Origin: Pseudomonas violetae
GTDB taxonomy: Bacteria; Pseudomonadota; Gammaproteobacteria; Pseudomonadales; Pseudomonadaceae
Length of the DNA stretch: 64,000 bases
Direction: 5' to 3'
Assembly: GCF_023072615.1 (NCBI RefSeq)
Contig: NZ_JAKNRW010000028.1
Coordinates: 1-64,000, forward strand
Shown: positions 37,091 to 47,000 of the stretch, piece after piece
Position numbering within the stretch: position 1 is the first letter of the stretch
Layout of the letters: each line of letters begins with the position of its first letter
Translations under genes and position numbers: made by a program
Notes under the pieces: model-generated
Databases searched by the model: none
Seen by the model: only the letters and a program-made list of their open reading frames with translations
What the model was told of the DNA's origin: nothing

Positions 37091-37753
37091 ATGTCAAGCA
37101 TCGAGACAAGAGAGCAGGATTCCAGTCCGCAGCCGCGTCGGCGCATGTCAAGGGAAGACAGGCAACGCCAGTTGCTGGACGTCGCCTGGCGGCTAGTCCG
37201 GGAGGAAGGCACGGAAGCCTTGACGCTTGGACGGCTCGCCGAGCAAGCGGGGGTGACAAAACCCGTGGTTTACGACCATTTCAGCACTCGGCCCGGGTTG
37301 CTGGCGGCGCTCTATCAGGAGTTCGATGCTCGCCAGACCGCACTCATGGACGCCGCGCTTCAGACGAGCGAACCCACCTTGCTGGACACGGCGACGGTCA
37401 TCGCATCGTCTTACGTCGACTGCGTGCTTCTCCAGGGCAACGAGATACCTGGCGTGATCGCGGCGTTGGCCAGTTCACCGGAGCTCGAAAAGATCAAGCG
37501 CGAATACGAAGCGATCTTCATGAACAAGTGCCGGATGGCCCTCTCCCCATTCACCAGAGAGGGTGCAATCTCGTCCGCGAGTCTTCGGGCGATGCTTGGT
37601 GCCGCCGAGGCCTTGTCCCATGCTGCCGCAACCGGAGAAATCACACCCGGGCAGGCGCAGGACGAACTCTTCGAAACGATCATCGCAATGGTCGACAGAA
37701 GCGCGCGCGGTGGCACGCAAAGTGCCGACGAGGGCGGTGAACTGAGCGCCTAG
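37091..37753 (+). CDS. TetR-family regulator
   Basis: 220 residues from the ATG at 37091 (MSSIETREQD); 24 upstream codons were rejected because they run through the operators. The HTH is ALTLGRLAEQAGVTKPVVYDHF (residues about 50-71, landmark). The C-terminal ligand domain is variable. It probably represses the divergent quinone reductase and itself. Confidence 0.85.
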   Translation: MSSIETREQDSSPQPRRRMSREDRQRQLLDVAWRLVREEGTEALTLGRLAEQAGVTKPVVYDHFSTRPGLLAALYQEFDARQTALMDAALQTSEPTLLDTATVIASSYVDCVLLQGNEIPGVIAALASSPELEKIKREYEAIFMNKCRMALSPFTREGAISSASLRAMLGAAEALSHAAATGEITPGQAQDELFETIIAMVDRSARGGTQSADEGGELSA

Positions 37754-38183
37754 CGAGTCGGCTGCGCATTTCGCAGTGCCAGGAACGTGGTAATCGAGCT
37801 CTCCAATCCGCGTAATAACGTAATAACGGGACAGATTTATTGTCCATGGCCAGCGGACGGTGACATTGAATCGTCCCTAGTTTCGTAGACACATCTGACC
37901 GGCCTGTTTTGGCCGTTTTCCGCCCGTCGCGACAAGCCGCTTTTGGCGCTGGAGATCGGAAAGAGGGACAGTACGCTCACTACCCACTACGAGCATGTAC
38001 AACGCCTGAAACAGCGAAACGACCCTTTCGCGAAACGCCGTTGCCCGCGTTGTGGGAGCGCTTTCGAAATTCGTATTCGACATTACTGACTATTCATAGT
38101 CTTGGAATTTCAACAAATATGTTCTAACTTCATTTGTGCGGATTACTCGATATTTCTGAACATGCTGCAGTGGGAAAGTTAAA
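37754..38183. other. Intergenic region with repeat debris
   Basis: No gene seen. A stretch at 37815-37850 (AATAACGTAATAACGGGACA) and the TTTTGGCCGTTTTCCGCC stretch near 37908 resemble worn pieces of insertion or dispersed intergenic elements. Confidence 0.4.
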
Positions 38184-39155
38184 TCATAACTTTCCCACCT
38201 TATTAGCACTGCGCATGAAATCAACAAACGCACGCAGCTTGCCTGGCATGTGTTTACGATGCGGGTAGTAAAGATGAAACGCATCGTCCATGCCGCTGTG
38301 CTGCTTCAATATCTGACTAAGCGTACCGTTTTCTAACGCTTGCTTTGCGAAGTCCTCGAAAACGAAACCAATGCCTTGGCCTTGTATTGCCGCATCAAGG
38401 ACGGATCTCATTTCGTCAAAAATAAAACGCCCTTGAACATCGATTTGAACCATTTGCCCGCCATCTTCGAACTTCCATTCAAAGAATCTTCCCCCAACTG
38501 AATACCGCTGGCGAATGCAGTTGTGCTTCAGCAGTTGCTCCAGCGTCTGTGGCTCAACCCGCGTGCTGAAGTAATCCGGCGCAGCCACCACAATTCTTTT
38601 TTGTGCCGCTCCCAACTGTACCGCGACCATGTCGTTTTGCACTCTTTTCCCCATGCGTATGCCGATATCGAAACCGGCATTGACGATATCGCCAAGTTGG
38701 TTATCCAGTGATACCTCGACATTAATCAGCGGGAATTTTTCCATGAAGGCGTTTAGATGCGGTTCGATCAAGATGCAGTAGGCAACGTACGAAGAGTTGA
38801 GGCGCACTGTGCCAGATGGTTGATCAGTCGCGAGCAAGACTTGTGACAAGGAGTCTCTGATCAAAGCAAGCGCAGGTGCTAATGCTGCGTTCAATGACGC
38901 GCCGGCCTCGGTCAGGCTGACACTGCGTGTTGTTCGATTGAATAGCCGCACATTGAGTTGGGCTTCCACACTTTTGATCGTGCGTGATACCGCAGTTGGC
39001 GTGACACCGATTTCTGCGGCGGCGCGAGCGAAGTTCAAATGTCTGGCGGCAGCCTCGAAGGTTAAAAGACCGGGGAAATGCACCGGCGGTAAAGGAAGTG
39101 AACCCTCTATGCCCTCAGCGCGCGTCGGGCTCGGCATTATGACGTTTTTGCTCAT
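38184..39155 (-). CDS. LysR-type regulator
   Basis: 323 residues from the ATG at 39155 (MSKNVIMPSP). Other in-frame starts lie at 39203 and 39227, and none has a strong ribosome site. The HTH is LTFEAAARHLNFARAAAEIG then TPTAVSRTIKSVEAQL; the ligand domain runs about 110-320. It is divergent from the Old Yellow Enzyme gene, 102 bp away, the usual LysR-target layout. Confidence 0.8.
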   Translation of the reverse strand: MSKNVIMPSPTRAEGIEGSLPLPPVHFPGLLTFEAAARHLNFARAAAEIGVTPTAVSRTIKSVEAQLNVRLFNRTTRSVSLTEAGASLNAALAPALALIRDSLSQVLLATDQPSGTVRLNSSYVAYCILIEPHLNAFMEKFPLINVEVSLDNQLGDIVNAGFDIGIRMGKRVQNDMVAVQLGAAQKRIVVAAPDYFSTRVEPQTLEQLLKHNCIRQRYSVGGRFFEWKFEDGGQMVQIDVQGRFIFDEMRSVLDAAIQGQGIGFVFEDFAKQALENGTLSQILKQHSGMDDAFHLYYPHRKHMPGKLRAFVDFMRSANKVGKL

Positions 39156-39257
39156 ACTGTATGCACGCCTATGACTATTTACGTCATTATCATTGACCTC
39201 CATAGTTGATATAGCAAGGAGTTTCATCCGGCAGAACAGTTATCACTAGGAATCACA

Positions 39258-40361
39258 ATGACACTCAACAGCCCATCAACGGATCTTTTCACTCCAATGA
39301 CTTTAGGCGCCTTATCTCTGGCTAACCGTATTGTCATGGCCCCGTTAACGCGCAGCCGCATGGGGCCAGAAGGCGTACCCAACGAAATGCACGCTCGCTA
39401 CTACGCACAACGCGCCAGCGCCGGTCTGATCATTAGTGAAGCGACCAATATTTCCGCGCAAGCGCGGGGGTATGCATTGACGCCAGGTATCTGGACTGAA
39501 GAGCACGTAGCAGGCTGGAAACTGGTAACCGATGCGGTGCATGCCGCGGGTGGACTTATTGTTTGCCAACTGTGGCATGTGGGGCGCTTCTCGCATGTGG
39601 ACCTGCAGCCCGACGGCACGGCACCGGTAGCGCCCTCGGCGATTAAAGCCGAAGGCCAGACCTTCACTGAAAATGGAATGATGGACGTCTCCATGCCGCG
39701 AGCGCTGGAAACATCCGAGATCCCAGGCATTATCGAGCAGTACCGACACGCCGCCGCATGCGCAAAACGCGCCGGCTTTGATGGTGTTGAAGTGCACTCT
39801 GCCAATAGCTATTTACTCGATCAATTCCTGCGCGACTCTACCAATCAGCGAACCGACCAATATGGTGGTTCGATTGAGAATCGCACACGACTCACGCTGG
39901 AAGTAACCGCCGCAGTTGTCGAGATCTGGGGGCATGACCGCGTTGGCATTCGCCTCTCTCCCGTGACGCCAGATGCCGGCAACACGCCCTTGGACAGCCA
40001 GGTAATGAAAACCTATGGCTATCTGATTGAGCAACTGAATCGCTTCCAACTCGCCTATATGCATTTTGTCGAGGGCGCTACCGCTACATCACGCACTGTT
40101 CCCGAGAACGTAGATCTCGATGCGTTACGTGCACGGTTCAAAGGCCCATACATCGGCAACAACAATTACGACATCGAACTGGCCGTTACCCGCCGTGCTG
40201 AAGGCAAGGTCGATGCAGTGGCTTTTGGTCGCCCGTTTATTGCCAATCCGGATTTGGTGCGTCGATTAAAAGAAGATGCAGAACTCGCTGTTGCGCCACG
40301 CGAAACCTATTACGGTAACGGCGCAAAGGGTTACACCGATTGGCCTACGCTCGCTGGATAA
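39258..40361 (+). CDS. Old Yellow Enzyme-family alkene reductase (NemA-like)
   Basis: 367 residues, an FMN TIM barrel. Landmarks are LANRIVMAPLTRSR, WHVGR, the substrate pair in VHSANSYLLDQFLRD, the STNQRTDQYGGS loop and the late AFGRPFIANPDL. It reduces activated C=C bonds and nitro compounds with NADPH. AGGA lies before the ATG. Its likely regulator is the divergent LysR. Confidence 0.92.
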   Translation: MTLNSPSTDLFTPMTLGALSLANRIVMAPLTRSRMGPEGVPNEMHARYYAQRASAGLIISEATNISAQARGYALTPGIWTEEHVAGWKLVTDAVHAAGGLIVCQLWHVGRFSHVDLQPDGTAPVAPSAIKAEGQTFTENGMMDVSMPRALETSEIPGIIEQYRHAAACAKRAGFDGVEVHSANSYLLDQFLRDSTNQRTDQYGGSIENRTRLTLEVTAAVVEIWGHDRVGIRLSPVTPDAGNTPLDSQVMKTYGYLIEQLNRFQLAYMHFVEGATATSRTVPENVDLDALRARFKGPYIGNNNYDIELAVTRRAEGKVDAVAFGRPFIANPDLVRRLKEDAELAVAPRETYYGNGAKGYTDWPTLAG

Positions 40362-40504
40362 GCCAACTGGACAACACTTCAAAAGTGGGACCTTGGGCCC
40401 CAGCGGTGGACGCCGCTGCAGAGGGTCGCAGGGGTTGATCTCAATGCCAGCCAAAAGTGGCCGGTTTTTTAACATGACTCGAATTAACAACCAGGAATAC
40501 AAAC

Positions 40505-40888
40505 ATGAACAAACCTACTTATGTGCCGGAATATCAAGCCATCGTCGAGGTACTGAACAAATACAACGAAGGCTGCAAGCAGGCCAAAAGCAGCATCATG
40601 AAGCCAGCTTTCAGTGAGCAAGCAACGATGTTTAGCGTCGATGGCGACGGTAAACTGACCGGCGGCCCGATTCAGTCATTGTTCGATGGCATTGACAGCG
40701 CGTTCCGCCCGTCTCCTGAAGCTCAAGGTGTAATCGTCAAAATCGACATCGTAGGCACCGCTGCCAGCGCGCGTATCGACACCAATGACGTATCGGGCTT
40801 TTGCTTTACAGATTTCTTCAACCTGCTGAAAGTCGATGGCAAGTGGACGGTCGTCAGCAAGATCTTCCACACCCATGTCGCGCCTTGA
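40505..40888 (+). CDS. NTF2-like protein (putative lumazine-binding type)
   Basis: 127 residues from the ATG at 40505 with CCAGGAATACAAAC upstream. The fold is predicted from the opening helix (EYQAIVEVLNKYNEGC), the FSVDGDGKLTGGPI turn and the C-terminal strands DFFNLLKVDGKWTVVSKIF. The function is unknown; such proteins often go with oxidoreductases acting on reactive small molecules. A truncated copy lies at 41756. Confidence 0.85.
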   Translation: MNKPTYVPEYQAIVEVLNKYNEGCKQAKSSIMKPAFSEQATMFSVDGDGKLTGGPIQSLFDGIDSAFRPSPEAQGVIVKIDIVGTAASARIDTNDVSGFCFTDFFNLLKVDGKWTVVSKIFHTHVAP

Positions 40889-41095
40889 ATATCTGCCTTC
40901 CTTGAGCACGCGGCAGATGAGGCTTTCAACCCTATCTGTCGTGTTTTTCGTTGCAGCCCAGCGGCGCTGCAACTGTGCGTCCGGCACACCGCCTGAAATC
41001 CGCTGACTTCGATCGCCTGACCCCAGGCGCAACAAAGTAATAAAACAGGCCGCTATTTAATGACGCACACACTCAGGCGACAAAAGGGAGGCATC

Positions 41096-41755
41096 ATGAA
41101 ATCTCTCACCTCCGCTTTCGCCCTTTCCGTCGTGGCCCTGTCGCTTGGTAGCGCCTCTGCAGCCGAACGGCCCGGCGTCGAACACAACGTAGCAAAATTC
41201 TTGCAGTCCCTTGAGGGCGGCCAGACGCTCGACAGCCTGTCGCCGACCGAAGCCCGCGCCGCACTGGCGGGTGCCCAAGCCGCCTCCAACGTAGCCTTGC
41301 CGGCAGTTGAGGTCAGCGAGAAGACGATTCATGTCAATGACAGCGACCTGAAACTGACCATCGTGCGCCCGGCCGGCAGCCAACAGAAGACCCTGCCCGC
41401 GTTCATGTACTTCCACGGCGGCGGCTGGGTGCTGGGCGAATGGTGTGGTTCTGGGACAACTACACAACCGACGCCGAGGCACGCAAGCAGATTTACGCAT
41501 CGCCGCTGCAGGCGACGCCCGAGCAGTTGAAAGGCTTGCCGCCGACGTTGATCCAGACTGCTGAATTCGATGTCCTGCGCGATGAAGCCGAAGCTTACGG
41601 CCGCAAGCTCGACGCTGCGGGTGTGCAGGTGAAGTCGGTGCGCTACAACGGCATGATTCACGATTTTGGGCTATCGAACGCGTTCAACCGTCTGCCGGCA
41701 GTGCAAAGCGCGATCGCGCAAGCATCGCAAGAACTCAAAACGCACCTAAGCCAGG
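41096..41755 (+). pseudogene. Secreted alpha/beta hydrolase, internally deleted
   Basis: It starts well (GGGAGG, ATG at 41096, signal peptide ending ASA) and reaches the oxyanion-hole HGGGWVLGE at about 41425. It then jumps to the family's C-terminal part (TPEQLKGLPPTLIQTAEFDVLRDE, landmark) in another frame at about 41440. About 130-170 residues including the GxSxG nucleophile are missing. The catalytic Asp (FDVLRDE) and His (IHDFG) remain. It cannot be active. Confidence 0.8.
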
Positions 41756-42016
41756 ATGTACAGCGTCGGCGCCGATGGCCAACTGGCAGGCGGCCCGATT
41801 CAAAGCCTCTTCGATGGGATCGACAAGGATTTCCGACCCTCTCCTAACGCACAGGCCGCTATCACCAGCATCAATATCGTCGGTACGGCGGCGAGTGCTC
41901 GCATCGACGCCAACGACATGTCAGGTATTTCCTTCACAGACTTCTTTCACCTGCTGAAGGTCGATGGCAAGTGGACTGTGGTTAGCAAGATTTACTACAC
42001 ACATCCAAATCATTAA
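41756..42016 (+). pseudogene. NTF2-like protein, truncated duplicate
   Basis: 86 residues that align with residues 42-127 of the copy at 40505 (GGPIQSLFDGID, NIVGTAASARID and DGKWTVVSKI are identical or nearly so). The first 41 residues are missing and the sequence is joined straight to the broken hydrolase. An AGG and ATG happen to be at the joint, so translation is possible but the fold would lack its opening helix. Confidence 0.7.
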
Positions 42017-42061
42017 ATTCTTAATCAGCGCGGGCAATTCACAAGCACATCTAAAAGAACA

Positions 42062-42322
42062 AATCATAACCAAGAAATTACGACACATATCGATGCACTT
42101 GCAATTACACCGAGCAATACTGAGCCACATAACCAGCAGACGTACGATCTGTTCATTGGCGAGATCGTTGGCGCATGGCCAGATACCCGTGTATTCAAGA
42201 ATGGGCATTGGAAATTCGAAAAAGCGGATCCCGCTTTAAGAAGTCTGCATTACATCGCCGGTGGGCATTTCTATGGCATTGGCGACGCACTATTAGTCCC
42301 CAATCCGACAAAATTATTCTGA
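42062..42322 (+). pseudogene. Flavin reductase-like protein, C-terminal remnant
   Basis: One frame reads EPHNQQTYDLFIGEIVGAW, then DTRVFKNGHWKFEKADPALR and LHYIAGGHFYGIGDALLV, to the TGA at 42322. This resembles the C-terminal third of the FMN-binding flavin-reductase (DIM6/NtaB) family. The first two thirds are absent and there is no ribosome site. Confidence 0.5.
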
Positions 42323-42520
42323 AATTAGCTTTGTAAATACGTGTGGTTAATGTACGTTTTCGGCCCAAAGTGGACATTCAAAAGCGAAATCAATTCCTTA
42401 GTGAATACGATTCAACCGAGTCCTTTACAAAAGGTACCTTCAAGAGTGTGGTCGCAGAAGAATGAACGTCGCAGTGGCCCCCATTCCTCTGTTAAGCAAG
42501 TCCGCCTGAATGAACTGGCC

Positions 42521-43306
42521 TCAGATAAAGATAGTGCCGCGTAAGTACAGCGCGCCGTGGCCGCTGATAATGACTCGGTCGCTGTCCAGGACTTCACAGT
42601 GCAGCTGACCCTTGCGCGCCCCACCTTGCTCTGCACTCAGGCTGCGCTTGCCTAAGCGCTTGGCCCAATAGGGCGCCAGGGAGGTGTGGGCCGAGCCGGT
42701 GACCGGGTCTTCATTCACGCCCACCCGAGGGCCGAACCAGCGAGAAACAAAGTCGAAGTGACGACTCGGCGCGGTAACCGCGACACCGCGCACGTGGAAC
42801 GCGGCCAGCGCAGCAAAGTCGGGATTGAGGCCGGCGATGATGGCTTCATCCTCGACCACTACCACGTAATCATCTGTGCGATAAAGCGCATCGATCCGTT
42901 CCAGGCCCAAGGCTTGCAAAAGGCCTGGCGGGACAGCTACGAGTTCAGGCTGCTTGGCCGGGAAGTCCATGGCCAGGCGTCCGCCGTCACGGCGTACCCG
43001 CAATTCACCGCTGCGAGTGGAGAAGCGCAGTATGTCGCGGTTTTCACCAAGCTGTTCGAACAGCACCCAGGCCGCTGCCAGGGTGGCATGGCCACACAGG
43101 TCGACTTCCACCGTGGGAGTAAACCAGCGCAACTCGAACACCTCACCGTTACGCACAACATAGGCAGTCTCGGATAGGTTGTTCTCTGCGGCGATCTGTT
43201 GCAGCGTCGCATCAGGCAGCCAGGCCTCCAGCGGACAAACCGCCGCCGGGTTGCCGCCGAAAGCCTCAGAGGAAAAAGCATCCACCTGGAAAATATCGAG
43301 TTGCAT
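42521..43306 (-). CDS. PhzF-family isomerase/epimerase
   Basis: 261 residues from the ATG at 43306 (MQLDIFQVDAF; AGGA 9 bp upstream). An ATG at 43315 overlapping the upstream stop is the alternative. The PhzF catalytic Glu is in NLSETAYV, and the fold motifs DLCGHATLAAA and EDPVTGSAHTSL are present. The physiological substrate is unknown outside phenazine clusters, and none is here. It is the second gene after a YheO-type regulator. Confidence 0.88.
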   Translation of the reverse strand: MQLDIFQVDAFSSEAFGGNPAAVCPLEAWLPDATLQQIAAENNLSETAYVVRNGEVFELRWFTPTVEVDLCGHATLAAAWVLFEQLGENRDILRFSTRSGELRVRRDGGRLAMDFPAKQPELVAVPPGLLQALGLERIDALYRTDDYVVVVEDEAIIAGLNPDFAALAAFHVRGVAVTAPSRHFDFVSRWFGPRVGVNEDPVTGSAHTSLAPYWAKRLGKRSLSAEQGGARKGQLHCEVLDSDRVIISGHGALYLRGTIFI

Positions 43307-43311
43307 TTTGA

Positions 43312-44013
43312 TCATTCCTGCCCGCTAGCGTTTTCTGTAGCCCGGATCTGCTCCAGGTAGTTGTAGATGGTGTATCGGGTTACGCCGAGCGCGGCAGCGG
43401 CTTTTTCAATCCCGCCTTTGACAATGAATATCCCGCGATCCTGCATTTGCCGCACAGCCTCAACCTTTTGAGGTTTTTTCATCCCTACCACACCGCCGGG
43501 ACAAGCGACCTGAATGATTTCCGCCATCAGCTGCTCCATATCTCTTGGCTCATCGACGCGCGATTCAGGCGCGCCTTCCAGGCCCAGAAGTCCAGCGAGA
43601 ACAGCGTGGGCGGCGGCAACACCGCTCAAGTCGGCATTGATACACAGACTGGCGAAAGGCTGCCCGCTGCTGTCGCGATATACCACGGTGGAACTGCGGA
43701 GTGGGCGGCCGTCAGGCGCGAGTGTCGAATAGTTCTCCACCATTACGGGATCAGAGCTTGAGTGATCTTCCATGGCGCGCCTGACGGCGATGAACCCTAA
43801 GTCCTGGCGTGGGCCGCCCAATACTGACCCGCCCACCTTTCGTCCAGTGACATGACCATTGGCGATGGCAAGGATGGATCGCTCCGGATTGGTCAGGTCA
43901 TGTAACACGATCTCCGTATGAAGGCCAACCGCATTACTGAGCATTTTGAGGGTGCTGTGAAGCACATTAAGAATCAGCTTCCGCTCGGTTGGTGATACTT
44001 CAGAAACCTTCAT
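43312..44013 (-). CDS. YheO-type PAS-HTH regulator
   Basis: 233 residues from the ATG at 44013 (GAAGG upstream). A YheO/PAS-like domain fills about 10-125 (LHTEIVLHDLTNPERSILAI), and a C-terminal DauR-type HTH follows (AAAALGVTRYTIYNYL). It probably controls itself and the phzF-like gene it is coupled to. DauR-like regulators often sense amino acids. Confidence 0.82.
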   Translation of the reverse strand: MKVSEVSPTERKLILNVLHSTLKMLSNAVGLHTEIVLHDLTNPERSILAIANGHVTGRKVGGSVLGGPRQDLGFIAVRRAMEDHSSSDPVMVENYSTLAPDGRPLRSSTVVYRDSSGQPFASLCINADLSGVAAAHAVLAGLLGLEGAPESRVDEPRDMEQLMAEIIQVACPGGVVGMKKPQKVEAVRQMQDRGIFIVKGGIEKAAAALGVTRYTIYNYLEQIRATENASGQE

Positions 44014-44166
44014 TGGTGCCTTCAAGTGATTTATAGAAGGCTGCGAAAAATATCAACAATAAGTTTAATTATCAATTTTTTGTTGAGTTAATCGGATTTC
44101 CGAATCGTCCCAGCCGCTTTCCTGACGGGCAGCTTTTGGCCGGAAGCACCCTGTCATGGATGGCTG

Positions 44167-44214
44167 CTTTGGGTAGTTTTCAGCCGGTCGCCACAGGCAA
44201 AAAACGACCCAAAG
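44167..44214. repeat. Dispersed intergenic inverted repeat, copy B
   Basis: CTTTGGGTAGTTTT and AAAAAACGACCCAAAG are inverted arms. The loop is identical to copy A at 32783. The flanking 44026-44390 otherwise holds only the promoter region of the SDR gene. Confidence 0.65.
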
Positions 44215-44390
44215 TGGAATCCAATAATTCTGACTTAACCGCCAACTGCGATGATCTGCGCCTCGACATTCACAGACGTGGCTATGCATACATACGCCAA
44301 CAGGCCATGGCTAAGCGAGCCCATGCCCATGCCGATAGATTGCTCACAACGTAGTCAGACTGACCTAACTTTTTGTAATGGAGATACACC

Positions 44391-45140
44391 ATGACCTCGA
44401 CCCAAACTCTGCAAGGAAAAGTGGCTTTCGTCCAAGGCGGCTCTCGCGGTATCGGCGCGGCCATCGTCAAACGCCTGGCGCGTGAAGGCGCGGCGGTGGC
44501 TTTCACCTATGTATCGTCTGCCGAGCGGGCCAATGTTTTGGCCAGTGAAGTGATTGCAGCTAGTGGTAAGGCCCTTGCCCTCAAGGCCGACAGTGCCGAT
44601 GCCGCAGCCGTGCAGCAGGCCATTCGCGCGGCGGTTGAGCACTTCGGCGGCCTGGATATTTTAGTCAACAACGCCGGCGTGCTGGCCTGGGGTAGCACCG
44701 AGGAGCTCACCCTGGAGCAGCTTGACCATACTCTAGCGGTCAACGTGCGCAGTGTATTCGTCGCCAGCCAGGAAGCTGCCAAGCACATGGTCGACGGCGG
44801 GCGCATCATCAATATCGGCAGCACCAACGCCGAGCGCATCCCGGTTGCCGGCGGCGCAGTGTACTCCATGAGCAAATCGGCGCTGGTCGGCTTGGTCAAA
44901 GGCATGGCCCGCGACCTAGGCCCGCGCTGTATCACCGTGAACAACGTGCAACCCGGTCCGGTAGACACCGAAATGAACCCGGCCGATGGCGAGGGCGCAG
45001 AGTACCTGAAAGGTCTGATGGCACTGGATCGCTACGGCAAGGCAGAGGAAATTGCCGGCTTTGTCGCCTATCTGGCAGGTCCGGAAGCAGGCTACATCAC
45101 CGGGGCCAGCTTGACGATTGACGGTGGTTTCTCCGCCTAG
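44391..45140 (+). CDS. SDR-family oxidoreductase (FabG-like)
   Basis: 249 residues, classical SDR with all catalytic residues: GGSRGIGAA, NNAG, Ser in IGSTNAE, Tyr and Lys in VYSMSKSAL. It ends TGASLTIDGGFSA. TGGAGATACACC lies before the ATG. The substrate is unknown. It stands alone, unlike the Tyr-less SDR at 21550. Confidence 0.9.
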   Translation: MTSTQTLQGKVAFVQGGSRGIGAAIVKRLAREGAAVAFTYVSSAERANVLASEVIAASGKALALKADSADAAAVQQAIRAAVEHFGGLDILVNNAGVLAWGSTEELTLEQLDHTLAVNVRSVFVASQEAAKHMVDGGRIINIGSTNAERIPVAGGAVYSMSKSALVGLVKGMARDLGPRCITVNNVQPGPVDTEMNPADGEGAEYLKGLMALDRYGKAEEIAGFVAYLAGPEAGYITGASLTIDGGFSA

Positions 45141-45742
45141 TTCTTTGCGCCCCGGGCCAGCTATTCGCTCGTCCCGGGTCGCCTCTATTTTTCGTAAGCA
45201 CCTGAATGGCTACAATCGACCCAGCGTGTGTAAAAACGCTCATAGCCTCATCGTCTTGGATCATCAACGTTCGTTTGCCGAGCAACAGCACGGTCAAGGT
45301 TGCGGACCGCATCGGTCGCGACCTGAAACACGTTAATGCTGTTTTTACCGCCTCTGGGATGGGCCAAAATCAGCCTTTTTTATGCCGACAGCGCCTTCAT
45401 CAAACCGGCTTTTCTTCCCCTACATCCTCGTGTTTGATCCCGTTGTAGATCATGTGCATGCCCAACATTAACAGCAGCGTGAAGGCAATTCAGTCATCCC
45501 AGCTCTCAACTTATGGGGTGGCAACCTGAGATCTGATAGACGCCGTGATCTTCGGGTGTGGTTTGCCTGCCTGGGTGCTGGTCCGCGCTTGGTTCAAGTG
45601 GGCCGAGAAGCGCCTAGACAAGGATCTGGGCGAGATCGCTTAAAACCTGGCCCAGATCCGGAAGGCCGTGTGCGGTACCGATCAATAGTCCGCGCCACGT
45701 TTTCAACTGCGCCAATTCATGGCGCGACATATTTGGAAGAGG
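45141..45742. other. Non-coding, degraded sequence
   Basis: No convincing gene. GTGTGTAAAAACGCT at 45226-45240 matches the terminal repeat of the IS1182 element at 48474, so a lone IS end may be present. A short frame near 45545-45640 (AWVLVRAWFKWAEKRLDKDL) ends at a stop and may be gene debris. Confidence 0.4.
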
Positions 45743-46156
45743 CTATCGTCCATCGATCGAGTACTTGCCCGGGCCTGTAATGCCGAGGAGCAGCAAGCCG
45801 CCCATGATGCTGAGATTTTTGAAGTATTGGGTCATGTTGGCTGCTCGCGCCTGATCAGCCATGGTCCAGAAGTGGTGCCCAATCAGTGCGGTGCCGAGTA
45901 CGAACAAAGCGAAGATAAATGCGAGCGGGCGAGTATAGAAGCCCACGAGGATTGCGATTGCGACGAAGAACTCCATTATGACGGCAATCCCTGCGGCGAC
46001 CATGGGCACGGGCGCGCCGAGTGACTCCATGTAGGCGACAGTTCCTGTGAAACCAGTCATTTTGCCCCATCCGGAGATGACGAAGAGGATCATCAGAAGG
46101 ATGCGGGCAAGCAGGATGATCTCGTTTTTCTGATTCTCGAACAGGGTGTATCTCAT
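45743..46156 (-). CDS. DoxX-family membrane protein
   Basis: 137 residues with four membrane segments: LLARILLMILFVISGWGKM (TM1), then about 50-72, 76-95 and 112-130. GWGKMTGFTG and the GIAVIMEF stretch are typical of DoxX. The family belongs to a membrane redox or quinone-linked group of unsettled function. It has no operon partner. Confidence 0.85.
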   Translation of the reverse strand: MRYTLFENQKNEIILLARILLMILFVISGWGKMTGFTGTVAYMESLGAPVPMVAAGIAVIMEFFVAIAILVGFYTRPLAFIFALFVLGTALIGHHFWTMADQARAANMTQYFKNLSIMGGLLLLGITGPGKYSIDGR

Positions 46157-46461
46157 GGCGACCTTCCTTTTGTGGTGGACGGTTTTACATTAGCACCCGC
46201 CTGGAAGTTCGCCCGTCCGCGACAAAACGTCTGCTCTGTCACGGCTGTTAAGGATTTACCATCATCAACAAACAATTCAGAGCCACGTACGGAGCATGTC
46301 CTTGTGCGATCGCTCTGAAAACAAGAAAAAAAGCGCAGTTACGCTACGAAATGCTAGTTAACGTAATCGCCAAAATCAAATGGCGAGGAGGCGGCTGGCT
46401 TTGCTTGAATCGTTGGGGTTGGCGGCTGGGGGAATGGCGTCGCAGCCGCCAGATTGGCATG

Positions 46462-46746
46462 CTACACGAATGATTGACCGGCAAAGCCACGGGGCAAGCG
46501 TTGTCGCCCTTTCATGGCGGTGAGTCGCTCGGTCCACGCCGCCCGCCAGTCCTTAGCCGTGTGGGTGATTTTGGCTTTGCGAGACATGCGTCTTGCCAAA
46601 TTGCGTTGGTTTTTGCGTGCGTCCTTGAACGCGTCGGTGTTGCGGCAGCTTCTGCATTTCACGCGGGCCAGTTCAGTGGTCGAGGTGAGTTGGTTGCCAT
46701 TGTGACCGCAGGCCAGATGCCCGCCTACTTTGAAGTGAGTAACCAT
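46462..46746 (-). CDS. Small zinc-ribbon-like protein, unknown function
   Basis: 94 residues from the ATG at 46746, with a near-perfect AAGGAG nine bases upstream. The N-terminal part has ACGHNGN and KCRSCRN, a possible Cys/His metal site; the rest is very basic (KDARKNQRNLARRMSRKAK). It could bind nucleic acid. It lies alone in accessory DNA. Confidence 0.6.
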   Translation of the reverse strand: MVTHFKVGGHLACGHNGNQLTSTTELARVKCRSCRNTDAFKDARKNQRNLARRMSRKAKITHTAKDWRAAWTERLTAMKGRQRLPRGFAGQSFV

Positions 46747-47000
46747 CAGACGTCTCCTTAGTGACGTGTATCCGTTTGACCTCTGGCTACTCAAGACGTT
46801 CGTCGAGCGGACAGCGGGCAAAATAAGCCCGAGTCTCAACCGTTTTAGCTGTACGCGGGTTTCCCCCAACAAACCCGAACAACCGCTCGTCATGAGGTCA
46901 TAGCCAATAGACTTGCTCCCCGAGCGGCCCGAGCCAAGACTCGCAGACATAACCTTCAGGGAGTCCGGGGGATTCAGGTCGCAATTACCCATGCATCAAG

